Made by a program: the position numbers and the translations under genes. Below, piece after piece: positions 15,724 to 23,791 of a stretch of DNA of 64,000 nt; position 1 is the stretch's first letter; each line of letters begins with the position of its first letter. Below the pieces are notes generated by a model, which did not search any database, was not told the origin of the DNA, and saw nothing but the letters and a program-made list of their open reading frames with translations. Source of the DNA: Streptomyces zhihengii (GTDB lineage: Bacteria; Actinomycetota; Actinomycetes; Streptomycetales; Streptomycetaceae). The stretch lies in NCBI RefSeq assembly GCF_016919245.1, contig NZ_JAFEJA010000001.1, positions 744,001 through 808,000 on the forward strand, written 5' to 3'.

Positions 15724-17349
15724 TCAGCCGACGACGCGGCCGGCGCGCAGCTCCAGGCGTTCGCCCGGGAAGAGCCGCTGGAAGCGGGGGTCGTGCGACA
15801 CGGCCACCACGGCGCCCGCGAAGCCGGCGAGCGCGGTCTCCAGTTCCTCCAGCAGGTCGAGCGCCAGATGGTTGGTGGGCTCGTCGAGGACCAGCAGATC
15901 GGCCGGACGCGAGACCAGCCGGGCGAGCTCCAGCCTGCGGCGCTGCCCCACCGAGAGGCCGGCGACGGGGACCTCCAGATCCTCCTCGCGGAAGAGCCCG
16001 AGGGCGAGCAGCTCCGCCGCGTGCTCCTCCGGCGGCCCGGACCGGCCGCGCGCGTAGGCCGTGAGCAGCGGTTCGGGCGCGGGGACGGCGTCCAGTTCCT
16101 GGCGCAGCCGGCCGACGCGCGCGACCCGGTGGACGGTCCCGGTGTCGGGGGCGAGGTCGCCGGCGAGCACCCGCAGCAGGGTGGTCTTGCCGGCCCCGTT
16201 GGGCCCGTGCACCAGCAGCCGGTCCCCCATGCCCACGCGCAGCCGCGGGACGGCGAGCCGGTCGCCGACCGTGACACCGCTCAGCTCGGCGAGCACGGTG
16301 CCCGCGGCGGCGCCGGCGTCCCTGAACAGGGCGCCGAAGCGCAGGGGTTCGGGCGGTGCGGCCACCGGTTCCCGGCGGAGCTGCTCCAGCCGCGTGCGGG
16401 CGGCGCGCACCTGGCCGGAGAGCTTGTTCTCGTGCGAGCGGCGGTGTTTGCCGAAGCCCTGGCCCGGGTCGGGCGCGCTGACGGCGAGCCGCTGCCCGGC
16501 GGCCGTCACCAGCTCCTCGGTGCGGGCGAGTTCGTCGAGCCACTCCTGGTGCTCCTGCGCGCGGCGGCGCCGTTCGGCCGCCTTCGCCGTGCGGTAGCCC
16601 TCCCAGCCGTCGCCGTAGCGCCGCACGGAGCGGGTGTCGCGGTCGACCTCCAGCACGGTGGTCGCGACGGCTTCGAGGAACTCCCGGTCGTGGGTGACGG
16701 CGAGCACGGTGCCCCGGTGTGCGCGCAGCCGGTCCTGGAGCCAGCGGACCGCGTCCCGGTCGAGGTGGTTCGTCGGCTCGTCGAGCAGCAGCAGTTCGGC
16801 GCCCGAGGCGAGCACGCAGGCGAGCGCGAGCCGGGACTGCTCTCCGCCGGAGAGGGTGCCGACCCGGCGGTCACGGGTGACATGGCCGAGTCCGAGGCCG
16901 TGCAGGGCGGCGTCGACGTCCGCGTCGGCCCGGTAGCCGCCGCGCTCCTCGTAGCGGTCGAGCAGGGCGCCGTAGGCGGCGAGTTCGGCCGGGTCCGCGT
17001 CGGCGAGGCGGGCCTCGCTCTCGCGCAACCGGGCTTCGAGGGAGCGCAGTTCGGCGAGCGCGGCGTCGACGGTGGCCCGGACGGTGTCCTCGGGGCCGAC
17101 GCCGAAGGTCTCGGCGAGGGTCTGGGCGAGGTGGGCGGTGGCACCGGGGAAACGGACGGTGATCTCCCCGCCGTCCGGTGCCTGGACGCCCGCGATCAGG
17201 CGCAGCAGGGTCGACTTGCCGGAGCCGTTCTCGCCGACGACGGCGGCCTTCTCGCCGGGCCGGACGGTGAAGCCGACCCGGTCGAGCACGGTGCGGAGGC
17301 CGTAGGAGGTGCTGACGGAGTGCAGGCTGAGTTGAGCGCGGTCGCGCAT
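15724..17349 (-). CDS. ABC-F ATPase, probable ribosome-protection/antibiotic-response protein
   Basis: 541 residues with two ATP-binding domains and no membrane segments. Domain 1: Walker A GENGSGKST (39-47), signature LSGGEQSR (167-174), LLLLDEPTNHLD (186-197). Domain 2: Walker A GPNGAGKTT (382-390), LSVGQRRR (465-472), VLDEPTNHL (487-495). The linker at about 252-345 is Arg/Gln/Glu-rich, as in ABC-F proteins, where it reaches into the ribosomal P/E-site region. The family includes Msr, Vga, OleB and LmrC-type macrolide/lincosamide resistance factors. AGGGA precedes the ATG. A short leader ORF and foldable leader lie upstream, suggesting induction by a translation inhibitor. No biosynthesis genes adjoin. 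Confidence 0.9.
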   Translation of the reverse strand: MRDRAQLSLHSVSTSYGLRTVLDRVGFTVRPGEKAAVVGENGSGKSTLLRLIAGVQAPDGGEITVRFPGATAHLAQTLAETFGVGPEDTVRATVDAALAELRSLEARLRESEARLADADPAELAAYGALLDRYEERGGYRADADVDAALHGLGLGHVTRDRRVGTLSGGEQSRLALACVLASGAELLLLDEPTNHLDRDAVRWLQDRLRAHRGTVLAVTHDREFLEAVATTVLEVDRDTRSVRRYGDGWEGYRTAKAAERRRRAQEHQEWLDELARTEELVTAAGQRLAVSAPDPGQGFGKHRRSHENKLSGQVRAARTRLEQLRREPVAAPPEPLRFGALFRDAGAAAGTVLAELSGVTVGDRLAVPRLRVGMGDRLLVHGPNGAGKTTLLRVLAGDLAPDTGTVHRVARVGRLRQELDAVPAPEPLLTAYARGRSGPPEEHAAELLALGLFREEDLEVPVAGLSVGQRRRLELARLVSRPADLLVLDEPTNHLALDLLEELETALAGFAGAVVAVSHDPRFQRLFPGERLELRAGRVVG

Positions 17350-17372
17350 GGGATGTCCCTGGGGGTTCGCCG

Positions 17373-17452
17373 GATTCGGGCACGGAGGGACGACGGAGCA
17401 GGCCGCTGCCGCACGGCGGTCAGCGGTTCAGGCCGTGTCCGTGGCCGGAATC
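17373..17452 (-). promoter_or_regulatory. Foldable leader RNA between leader ORF and ABC-F gene
   Basis: Minus-strand RNA can pair GATTCCGGCCACGGA (17452-17438, overlapping the leader stop) with TCCGTGCCCGAATC (17386-17373) through a stem with one internal mismatch. An independent hairpin CCGCTG-A-CCGC/GCGG-CAGCGG (17426-17403) lies between. A ribosome held on the leader would occupy the first arm. The layout fits ribosome-mediated attenuation or translational control; it was judged by eye only. Confidence 0.55.
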
Positions 17453-17477
17453 AGAGAAAGAAGTAGTACGAACCCAT
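17451..17477 (-). CDS. Eight-codon leader peptide MGSYYFFL
   Basis: An ATG at 17477 starts an ORF reading M-G-S-Y-Y-F-F-L followed by TGA at 17453-17451, 101 nt upstream of the ABC-F start. It is too short for ordinary gene finding. Consecutive Tyr-Tyr-Phe-Phe codons are a reasonable place for drug-dependent ribosome stalling, as in leader peptides of erm and ABC-F resistance genes. No Shine-Dalgarno is evident, so it may be translated from a leaderless transcript. The function is inferred from position and structure. Confidence 0.6.
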   Translation of the reverse strand: MGSYYFFL

Positions 17478-17553
17478 GGGCGCAACGGTACCAAAGCCAC
17501 CGGGAGCCGCGCCGGGCGGAGCGGGCCGCGGTCGCGCGGTGCGGGGAGACGGG

Positions 17554-17598
17554 ACGGGGCGGTGTCCGGCACCGTACCGGTGCCGGACACCGCCCCGT
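17554..17598 (-). terminator. 21-bp terminator hairpin after gap
   Basis: Exact inverted repeat, arms 17554-17574 and 17578-17598, 3-nt loop, core GGTGTCCGGCACCG. It starts 16 bp beyond the gap stop and isolates the ABC-F leader transcript from gap read-through. Confidence 0.85.
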
Positions 17599-17614
17599 GC
17601 GGGCCCGGAGACGA

Positions 17615-19060
17615 TCAGACGGCCGGAGCCGGGAAGGTCGGGTACTCCACGCCGGAGACGTGCTGCACGACCCGGATGACCTGGCACGAGTAGCCGAACT
17701 CGTTGTCGTACCAGAGGTAGAGGATCGCGTTGTCGCCGTCGACCTTGGTCGCGCCGGCGTCCACGATGGAGGCGTGGCGGGAGCCCACGAAGTCCATGGA
17801 GACCGCGTCCGGGGCGGTGGTGAAGTCGATCTGTCGCTTGAGCGACGAGTGGAGCGAGACGTCGCGGAGGTACTCCAGGACCTCGTCGCGGGTGGTCTCG
17901 CGGCCCAGGCGCAGGCTGAGGATCGCGATCGACACGTCCGGCACGGGCACGCGGATGGAGCTGCCGGTGATGGGGGCCTTGAGCTCGGGCAGCGCCTTGG
18001 CGACGGCGGAGGCGGCGCCGGTCTCGGTGATGACCATGTTGAGCGGCGCGCTGCGGCCGCGGCGGTCGGCCTTGTGGTAGTTGTCCAGCAGGTTCTGGTC
18101 GTTGGTGAACGAGTGGACGGTCTCCACGTGACCGCGCAGCACACCGTACTCGTCGTTCATCGCCTTCAGCGGCGGGACGATCGCGTTGGTGGTGCAGGAC
18201 GCGCAGGACAGGATCCGCTCGTCCGGCTTGATGTCGCCGTGGTTCACCCCGTGCACGATGTTGGGCACGTCGCCCTTGCCGGGCGCGGTCAGGACGACCT
18301 TGTCGATGCCGGGGCGCAGGTGCGCGGACAGGCCCTCGCGGTCGCGCCACTTGCCCGTGTTGTCGATGAGGATGGCGTTGTCGATGCCGTACGCCGTGTA
18401 GTCGACCTCGGACGGGTCGTTCGCGTAGATGACCTTGATCTCGTTGCCGTTGGCGCTGATCGTGCTGGTGGCCTCGTCGACCGTGATCGTGCCCTGGAAC
18501 TGGCCGTGGATCGAGTCGCGGCGCAGCAGCGAGGCGCGCTTGACGATGTCCTGGTCGCCGCCGCGGCGGACGACGATGGCGCGCAGGCGCAGACCGTTGC
18601 CGGAGCCCGCCTTCTCGATGAGCAGCCGCGCGACCAGGCGGCCGATGCGGCCGAAGCCGTAGAGGACGACGTCACGTCCCTCACGACGCTCGATCTTGTT
18701 GTCACCGGTGGCGCCGGCGACGGCCTCGGCGGTGAACTCCGCCACCGACAGGCCGCGGTCGTCGGCGCGGTAGGCCTCGGCGAGCAGGCCGAGGTCGATC
18801 TGGGACGGACCGAGGTCGAGCGTCGTCAGCGCCTGGAGGAACGGGAACGTCTCGGTGATCGAGAGCTCCTCGCCGGCGATCTGCCGGGCGAACCGGTGGG
18901 TCTTGAGGATGCTGACCACCGACTTGTTCACCAGGGAGCGGCTGTGCAGCAGGACCGTGACGTCCTGCTCGCGGTGCAGCTTCCCGATGATCGGGATCAT
19001 CGACTCCGCGATCTCCTCGCGGTGCATCCAGTTGGTGAACGAGTCGTCGTTGACAGTCAC
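17615..19060 (-). CDS. gap: Glyceraldehyde-3-phosphate dehydrogenase with N-terminal extension
   Basis: 481 residues, about 140 longer than classical GAPDH. The extension (1-128) precedes the NAD-binding motif YGFGRIGR (134-141). The catalytic segment SCASCTTN (285-292) supplies Cys289, followed by the second-domain DNEFGYSCQV near the C-terminus. This long-type GAPDH, with start VTVNDDSFTNWMHREEIAES, is a known actinobacterial paralogue; it oxidises glyceraldehyde 3-phosphate to 1,3-bisphosphoglycerate with NAD(P)+, and a second, shorter GAPDH usually serves main glycolysis. The GTG start at 19060 has only a weak GAAAG upstream. It stands alone, with a strong terminator downstream. Confidence 0.94.
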   Translation of the reverse strand: MTVNDDSFTNWMHREEIAESMIPIIGKLHREQDVTVLLHSRSLVNKSVVSILKTHRFARQIAGEELSITETFPFLQALTTLDLGPSQIDLGLLAEAYRADDRGLSVAEFTAEAVAGATGDNKIERREGRDVVLYGFGRIGRLVARLLIEKAGSGNGLRLRAIVVRRGGDQDIVKRASLLRRDSIHGQFQGTITVDEATSTISANGNEIKVIYANDPSEVDYTAYGIDNAILIDNTGKWRDREGLSAHLRPGIDKVVLTAPGKGDVPNIVHGVNHGDIKPDERILSCASCTTNAIVPPLKAMNDEYGVLRGHVETVHSFTNDQNLLDNYHKADRRGRSAPLNMVITETGAASAVAKALPELKAPITGSSIRVPVPDVSIAILSLRLGRETTRDEVLEYLRDVSLHSSLKRQIDFTTAPDAVSMDFVGSRHASIVDAGATKVDGDNAILYLWYDNEFGYSCQVIRVVQHVSGVEYPTFPAPAV

Positions 19061-19091
19061 GTATTTATCTTTCGAGCTAGGCGGCGCTCAT

Positions 19092-19122
19092 ATGCTAACC
19101 CCACGGTGTTTTGATCTTCCAA
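19092..19122 (-). promoter_or_regulatory. Possible gap promoter
   Basis: On the minus strand TTGGAA (19122-19117) and TAGCAT (19097-19092) are 19 nt apart, upstream of the gap GTG, in an unusually AT-rich patch. The spacing is longer than ideal, so this is only a candidate. It lies inside the 246-bp gap to the MFS remnant, which contains nothing else recognisable. Confidence 0.35.
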
Positions 19123-19306
19123 GCGGTCCTCGTCACATCCGCCCGGTCAGGCGCCTCCAGGGCGCCCACATCGCCCGCGACCAGGCAGTGTGTGCAGACG
19201 CACACACCCGTGGCCGGGGCCGCCCCCGGACCCGCCTCCGCGGGACACCCCTGTGCCGTGACCGCCCTCACCCTCGCAGCACCCCCTAGAAGGACAAGGC
19301 GCCCTC

Positions 19307-19668
19307 ATGCCGTCCACCAGCGTGGATCAGCTCCCCCAGCCCGCTGCCACCCCGCCGGCCCCACCCGCGGGCGGCAGGCGGGCCAATCCGTGGCCGACCC
19401 TGCTCGCGGTCTCCTTCGGGCTCGTCATGGTCCAGCTCGACGCCTCGGTCATGGCGATGGCGAACCCCGAGATCGGCCGCTCGCTCGGGGCGTCGACCGC
19501 GGACCTCCAGTGAGTGACCGACTCCTGCCCGCCGGCGCTCGCGGCCTCCCTCATCCCGGGCGGCAGGCTCGGCGACCGCTTCGGGCGCCGCACGTACCAC
19601 CTCGTCGGTGTCGCCGGCTTCACCCTCGCCTCCGTCGCCATCGGACCGGCGGGCTCGGTCGAGGGGGT
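19307..19668 (+). pseudogene. MFS drug-efflux transporter remnant (nonsense mutation and truncation)
   Basis: The frame begins MPSTSVDQLPQ and encodes the first helices of an EmrB/QacA-type transporter: LVMVQLDASVMAMANPEIG, a TGA stop at 19511-19513, then VTDS and LAASLIPGGRLGDRFGRRTYH in the same frame. Intact relatives have Trp-Val-Thr-Asp-Ser at this point, so TGG became TGA. Homology ends near GSVEGV (about 19668), leaving roughly 120 of about 480-500 residues. An AAGGA site and intact start remain. The rest of the gene has been deleted; the following sequence is a hairpin belonging to the convergent gene. Confidence 0.85.
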
Positions 19669-19685
19669 CACTGACCGGGAGGGCC

Positions 19686-19712
19686 CGGGTGTCCGGCCAG
19701 GCCGGACACCCG
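19686..19712 (-). terminator. Hairpin downstream of the ligase/phosphatase gene
   Basis: Arms 19686-19698 (CGGGTGTCCGGCC) and 19700-19712 (GGCCGGACACCCG) with a single-base loop, about 80 bp past the stop at 19792. It sits directly after the MFS remnant and may stop both convergent transcripts. Confidence 0.55.
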
Positions 19713-19791
19713 GCCCGCGCCCCGTACGGGACCGCCGGAGGCGGGGACGGGGGAGCCGGACGGTTCGCCGCCCGGCACCCGGACACCTCCC

Positions 19792-20967
19792 TCAGAACGC
19801 GCCGTAGTTGACCTGCCAGGTCGGCAGGCCCATCCGGCGCCAGACGGCCACGACCCGGTCGCGGTCGTCCAGCGAGACCCGCACCGCGAAGCGGTGGCGG
19901 ACATGGCGGTCGAAGAGCTCCGCCTTCACGACGTCGTCGCGCCTGCCGTCGTCCGCCGCGCGCATCCACAGCTCGTCGTACGGCACCTCGTGGCGCCGCA
20001 GCCACGCCTCGGTCATCTCCCGGTGGTCCTCGCTGCGGCCGGAGAGCAGCACGACGGCGTCGCCGTCCGCGCGGCGGAACGAGGAGAGGGCCTGCCGCAC
20101 GGAGATGTTGAGGGTGTCCTCGTCGCAGCGGGAGAAGTCGAACGGGCCCCGGTCGCCGCGCAGGGCGAGCGTGCCGTCGATGTCGCACATGACGGCCGAG
20201 GGCAGCGCCGGGTCCGCGACGTAGGGCAGCACGGGCTGCCGGTCGTTGAACCACGCGTCGGTCAGACGCCAGCCGCCCTTGCGGGACTTGAGGTGCTTGT
20301 CCGCGAGCAGCCGGATGATCTCCTCCCCCACCGGCCGCTCCCGCACCGCGTCGCGCCGTACGCATTCCTCCACGTCGACGTCCGTGAGGTCGTGCACCAC
20401 GAACACGGCCCGGCCCGCCACGGCGGCCTTGAGCCGCTTGGGGATGTGCGGCGTCAGATGGGTGTTGTCGACGACGATGCGGTTCTCCGGGTACAGGATC
20501 TCGGCGAGGTAGGTGACACCGGGCTCCAGCGCGGAGGTGTCCCCGGCGTCCAGCCGGCGCTGCGCCCAGCGGGCCTGGGTGCTGGTGAAGGAGCCCTTGG
20601 AGGCGGCGTGCCAGCGGTCCGCGTAGTGGAAGACCACGGCGAGCGAGCCGTCGACCTTGTCGTACACCTCGAACGGCTCGTCGGGCAGGGCCGGCGCGTA
20701 CGGCTGACCGGACGCGTGCTCCCCGGCGTTGAAGAACTTGGGCAGCGGCAGGGCGACGATCCGGCCGGTGGCGTCGTCGGCGACCAGCCCGCGGCAGCGG
20801 ACGGTGACCCGGTTCCAGCGCCGCTCGTACTGGCAGGTGCGCGTGTACGTGTAGATCGACAGCGGCAGTTCGGGGTGCGCCTTGCGGGTCACGTGCCCGG
20901 CGTCGAGGGCGTCCGCCAGTTCGTGCGCCGGCAGCAGTTCGTGGAGAGTCAGGTGTGCCTGGCCCAT
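19792..20967 (-). CDS. Rnl1-like RNA ligase fragment fused to polynucleotide kinase-phosphatase C-terminal part
   Basis: 391 residues. Residues 1-166 match the N-terminal half of T4 Rnl1-type RNA ligases: adenylation motif KVDGS (Lys104) and the motif-III region YLAEILYPENRIVV (153-166). From residue 163 to about 222 the sequence instead matches the end of a T4-type 5'-kinase domain: IVVDNTHLTP, VVHDLTDVDVEECVRRD, RPVGEEIIRLL. Residues 257-391 are a complete HAD 3'-phosphatase: CDIDGTLALRGDRGPFD, LLSGRSEDH, and the end WRRMGLPTWQVNYGAF. Ligase motifs IV/V (EGxV, KxK) and the kinase P-loop are both missing. The phosphatase is probably active, while ligase and kinase activities are doubtful. 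It looks like a deletion fusion of two adjacent RNA-repair genes. Confidence 0.85.
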   Translation of the reverse strand: MGQAHLTLHELLPAHELADALDAGHVTRKAHPELPLSIYTYTRTCQYERRWNRVTVRCRGLVADDATGRIVALPLPKFFNAGEHASGQPYAPALPDEPFEVYDKVDGSLAVVFHYADRWHAASKGSFTSTQARWAQRRLDAGDTSALEPGVTYLAEILYPENRIVVDNTHLTPHIPKRLKAAVAGRAVFVVHDLTDVDVEECVRRDAVRERPVGEEIIRLLADKHLKSRKGGWRLTDAWFNDRQPVLPYVADPALPSAVMCDIDGTLALRGDRGPFDFSRCDEDTLNISVRQALSSFRRADGDAVVLLSGRSEDHREMTEAWLRRHEVPYDELWMRAADDGRRDDVVKAELFDRHVRHRFAVRVSLDDRDRVVAVWRRMGLPTWQVNYGAF

Positions 20968-21085
20968 GGTTCCTCCGTTCGAGATGCTGCATTCTCACCT
21001 GGGGGAACGGCCGTGCGACACCGGATATCGGCCGCGCGGGCGGGCTGCAACATGCCCGCAACGTGCCGTGTGCTGTGCTCGGGGG

Positions 21086-21436
21086 ATGGACGAGACCGCG
21101 AGTGTACGGCTGACCGACGCCGCCGCCGGACTGCTGAGCCGGCTGGCGTCGGTGCACGGGCCGCTGATGTTCCATCAGTCCGGCGGCTGTTGCGACGGCA
21201 GCGCGCCGATGTGCTACCCGGCGGGCGAGTTCCGCACCGGGGACAGCGATGTGCTCCTCGCCGAACTGCGGGTGGAGGGGATGGACGAGCCGGTGCCGTT
21301 CTGGATGTCACGCGGCCAGCACGACCTGTGGCGGCACACCCGGCTCGTCGTGGACGTGGTCGAGGGCCGGGGCAGCGGGTTCTCGCTGGAGGCGCCGGAG
21401 GGGGTGCGGTTCCTGATCCGGTCGCACCTGGTCTGA
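21086..21436 (+). CDS. DUF779 family protein
   Basis: 116 residues starting MDETASVRLTDAAAGLLSRL after GGGGG. The motif FHQSGGCCDGSAPMCYP is the hallmark of DUF779, a small family with conserved cysteines probably binding a metal. Family members frequently sit beside aldehyde dehydrogenase genes, but no such gene is present here. It is transcribed divergently from the ligase/phosphatase gene (118-bp gap). The function is not established. Confidence 0.85.
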   Translation: MDETASVRLTDAAAGLLSRLASVHGPLMFHQSGGCCDGSAPMCYPAGEFRTGDSDVLLAELRVEGMDEPVPFWMSRGQHDLWRHTRLVVDVVEGRGSGFSLEAPEGVRFLIRSHLV

Positions 21437-21513
21437 CCGGGCGGGCCGGGTCGGGACGTCCTGGCCTGACCGGGAGGGCGGGCAGGCCGGCCGGCCGCGG
21501 GGCCAAGGGCCGG

Positions 21514-21708
21514 TCAGGGCTGGAGACTTCCGACGACACCGGCCGTCGCGGCGATGCCGTCCTGGATGGTCGGCGCCATGCTGGTGCCGGCGAGGAAGAA
21601 GCCCAGCAGGGCGCAGACCACCGCGTGGGAGAGCTTCAGCCCGCCGTTGCGCAGGAAGATCACCGCCAGCACCGTCAGCAGCAGCACCACAGAGATCGAA
21701 ATGGCCAT
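21514..21708 (-). CDS. Small two-helix membrane protein
   Basis: 64 residues starting MAISISVVLLLTVLAVIFLR, preceded by a strong AAGGAGG at 8 nt. An upstream ATG at 21744 is less likely. Two hydrophobic segments (about 3-20 and 28-46) are separated by RNGGLKLS and followed by SMAPTIQDGIAATAGVVGSL. I have no firm family name. It is a compact conserved-looking membrane protein, transcribed alone. Confidence 0.7.
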   Translation of the reverse strand: MAISISVVLLLTVLAVIFLRNGGLKLSHAVVCALLGFFLAGTSMAPTIQDGIAATAGVVGSLQP

Positions 21709-21838
21709 CGCCAACCTCCTTCGCCGCGCGGGGACGTGCGGCATCCGCGTGCCGCTCGTGCGGCGTCCGGCGGTCAGTCTGGCGCAGCGCGGGCCCCGTA
21801 CGGCCGACTGGCGTGTCCGCCGTACGGGTGGGGTCCGT

Positions 21839-22708
21839 TCAGCGTCCCCGGGCGCGCAGGAAGGCCGCGAGACCTACCAGGTCATCGGTGTTGAGGTGGT
21901 CGGCGCCGGCGTCGAGGAGTGCGGTCCACAGGGCGTCGCGCTCCGGTCCCGGCGTGTCGGGGGTGGCCCAGAAGCGGATCCGCTGCCGCCGCGCGTGGGC
22001 GGTGGCCACGATCGCACGCAGCTTCTCGCGTTCCGCGGCGGGGAATTCACCGGCCCCGCGCCAGCCGAAGCTCTGCGTCCAGTTGGCCGAGACCAGGGGG
22101 ACGAAGGAGGCGGGGGCGGGGACGGGAGCGGCGAGGTCGTCGAGCCGGCCGTCGTAGAAGGCGTACCGCCTGCGCTGCGCCTCCATGGGGAGGCGGGCCG
22201 TCCGGTCGCCGGAGACCACCGGGGTGACGGCGCCCGTGCGGACCCGTCCGTCGGTGCAGCTGCTCAGCATCCGCCGGTAGTCGCGCAGTTGGCGGTCGAG
22301 CTCGCGGTAGGCGGCGACGCCGTCGGCCTTGATGTCCACGAGGAGCTGCACCGTCGTGCGGTGTCCGGGGTGGACGCTGCCGTGGCCGGCGCGGACGCGG
22401 GCGAGGAGGGGGTCGAGGTAGAGCGAGCGCAGGGTGCGGGACGGGTCGAGCCCGGCGGGCTCATGGGCGACCAGCAGGTCGCCGTCGACCAGGAAGACAT
22501 CGGCCTCGACGCTGGTGAAGCCGTGCGCGAGGGCGTCGTGCAGGGGGCGCGGGTGGAGGTAGTCGTTGTGGGCGTGCGCCTGGCGCAGCGGCACGGGCCC
22601 CTGCGGCGGACGGGCCGCTCCGTCCGCGCTGCCCTTCTCCGTCAGGGCGACGGCGCCCACCAGCGCGGCGGCGATGGTGGTGACGGCTCTGCGACGACTG
22701 GTGGGCAC
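21839..22708 (-). CDS. Secreted phosphatidylinositol PLC/glycerophosphodiester phosphodiesterase-like protein
   Basis: 289 residues with GTG start at 22708 (AGGAGG 6 nt upstream). The N-terminus VPTSRRRAVTTIAAALVGAVAL is a signal with arginines, possibly Tat. The TIM-barrel core contains QAHAHNDYLHPRPLHDAL, SVEADVFLVDGDLLVAHE and LLVDIKADG, which match the catalytic His/Glu/Asp pattern of the PLC-like/GDPD superfamily (metal ligands in VEADV and the HAHND general base). The C-terminus ends IRFWATPDTPGPERD and LNTDDLVGL. It probably cleaves phosphodiesters outside the cell, but the precise substrate is unclear. Monocistronic. Confidence 0.87.
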   Translation of the reverse strand: MPTSRRRAVTTIAAALVGAVALTEKGSADGAARPPQGPVPLRQAHAHNDYLHPRPLHDALAHGFTSVEADVFLVDGDLLVAHEPAGLDPSRTLRSLYLDPLLARVRAGHGSVHPGHRTTVQLLVDIKADGVAAYRELDRQLRDYRRMLSSCTDGRVRTGAVTPVVSGDRTARLPMEAQRRRYAFYDGRLDDLAAPVPAPASFVPLVSANWTQSFGWRGAGEFPAAEREKLRAIVATAHARRQRIRFWATPDTPGPERDALWTALLDAGADHLNTDDLVGLAAFLRARGR

Positions 22709-23098
22709 GGTGCCTCCTGGCTCGGCGTGAGTCCGGACACCGGCGAGTATCCGCGCGCCGGACCTCAACGGACAGACGCACGGCAAGAGTTCGGCCAATC
22801 GTCACCGGGCGCGGAGTCTCCCTCCCGGGAGTGCCTGAGGCCGGGGCGCGGCACCGACCGCCGCGCGACCGGCGTCCGGCGAGGCATGCGGGCGTGGCCG
22901 CCGGTGGTCCGGGGCGCCCGGCGGCGGAATCGCCCGGGCCACGAGGCCGGTCGCCGCGCGGCTGACCGGCGGGGGCGCCGGTCGGGCCCGCCGGCGGTCC
23001 CGGACACGTACGGGCACCGGCGGCACGACCCCGGCGGGCGTGACCCCGGCCGCAGGGACAGCGGCCCCGCCCCTGCCCCGCCGGCCCGCCCCCGGAGT
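22709..23098. other. 390-bp gene-free region
   Basis: No supported ORF. A 12-bp direct repeat CGCCCCCGGAGT lies around the nikE stop (about 23088-23114). The rest is low-complexity GC-rich sequence. The promoter for the phosphodiesterase should lie near 22720-22800, but I could not define it, and there is no clear terminator hairpin for the nik operon. Confidence 0.4.
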
Positions 23099-23791
23099 TC
23101 ACGCCCCCGGAGTGGCCGCCTCGGTGGGGGCGGGGGCCGCGGTGATCTCGTTCCAGTCGGCCGTCCGGTCGCACCACCGCTCCAGCAGGACGCGGTCGTG
23201 GCCGACCGCGAGCAGGCCGGCGCCCTCCTCGCGGCGGTAGGACTCGACCACCGCGACCAGGGCCGCCGTGGTGGAGGCGTCCAGCATGGCGGTCATCTCG
23301 TCGCAGACCAGCCAGCGCGGGCGGAGCGTCAGCGCCCGGGCGAGGCAGGCGCGCTGGAGCTGGCCGTCGCTGACCTCGTGGGGCCTGCGGCCCAGCAGTT
23401 CGCCGCCGAGGCCCACGTCGCCGGCGAGGCGGGCCACCCGCTCGGGCACCTCGTCGCGGCGGCCCGTCGCCCGCAGCGGTTCGGCGATCAGGTCGTGGAG
23501 GGTGAGCCGGGGGTCGGCCGCGAGGCGGGGCTGCTGGAAGACGACGCCGATGGCGGTGCGCTGCTCCCGGGGGGCGCGGTGGCGCCAGCCCACCACCGGG
23601 CGGCCGTCGACGCGGACCCGGCCGGCGTCGGGCCGGTGGAGCAGGGCGGCGACCCGGGCGAGCGTGGACTTGCCGCAGCCGCTGGGCCCGAGGAGCCCGA
23701 CGGACTCGCCGGGCGCCAGGCTCAGCGAGACGTCCCGTACGACGGGGTGGCGCCGGTCGTACCCGGCGGTGATCCGCTCCAGTTCAAACAC
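23099..23791 (-). CDS. nikE: Nickel/peptide-type ABC transporter ATP-binding subunit NikE
   Basis: A 230-residue ATPase starting MFELERITAGYDRRHPVVRDV, with Walker A GPSGCGKST, signature VSDGQLQRACLARAL and Walker B WLVCDEMTAMLD (a Met replaces the usual Pro-Thr). It belongs to the OppF/NikE group. It overlaps nikD by 8 bp and is the last gene of the operon. The nickel assignment rests on the Nur-type box before nikA and on gene order. Confidence 0.87.
   Translation of the reverse strand: MFELERITAGYDRRHPVVRDVSLSLAPGESVGLLGPSGCGKSTLARVAALLHRPDAGRVRVDGRPVVGWRHRAPREQRTAIGVVFQQPRLAADPRLTLHDLIAEPLRATGRRDEVPERVARLAGDVGLGGELLGRRPHEVSDGQLQRACLARALTLRPRWLVCDEMTAMLDASTTAALVAVVESYRREEGAGLLAVGHDRVLLERWCDRTADWNEITAAPAPTEAATPGA

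Noticed and set aside
15375..16277. Alternative minus-strand frame inside the ABC-F region
   Set aside because: Out of frame with the intact ABC-F protein and Arg/Pro/Ser-rich; a shadow.
15724..17349. Part of an antibiotic biosynthetic cluster
   Set aside because: ABC-F genes often accompany such clusters, but neighbours are gap, AmiC-like and urea genes with no synthase or tailoring enzymes.
19307..19807. Two separate small genes encoding fragments of a transporter
   Set aside because: They are one frame interrupted by a single TGA and truncated; treated as one pseudogene.
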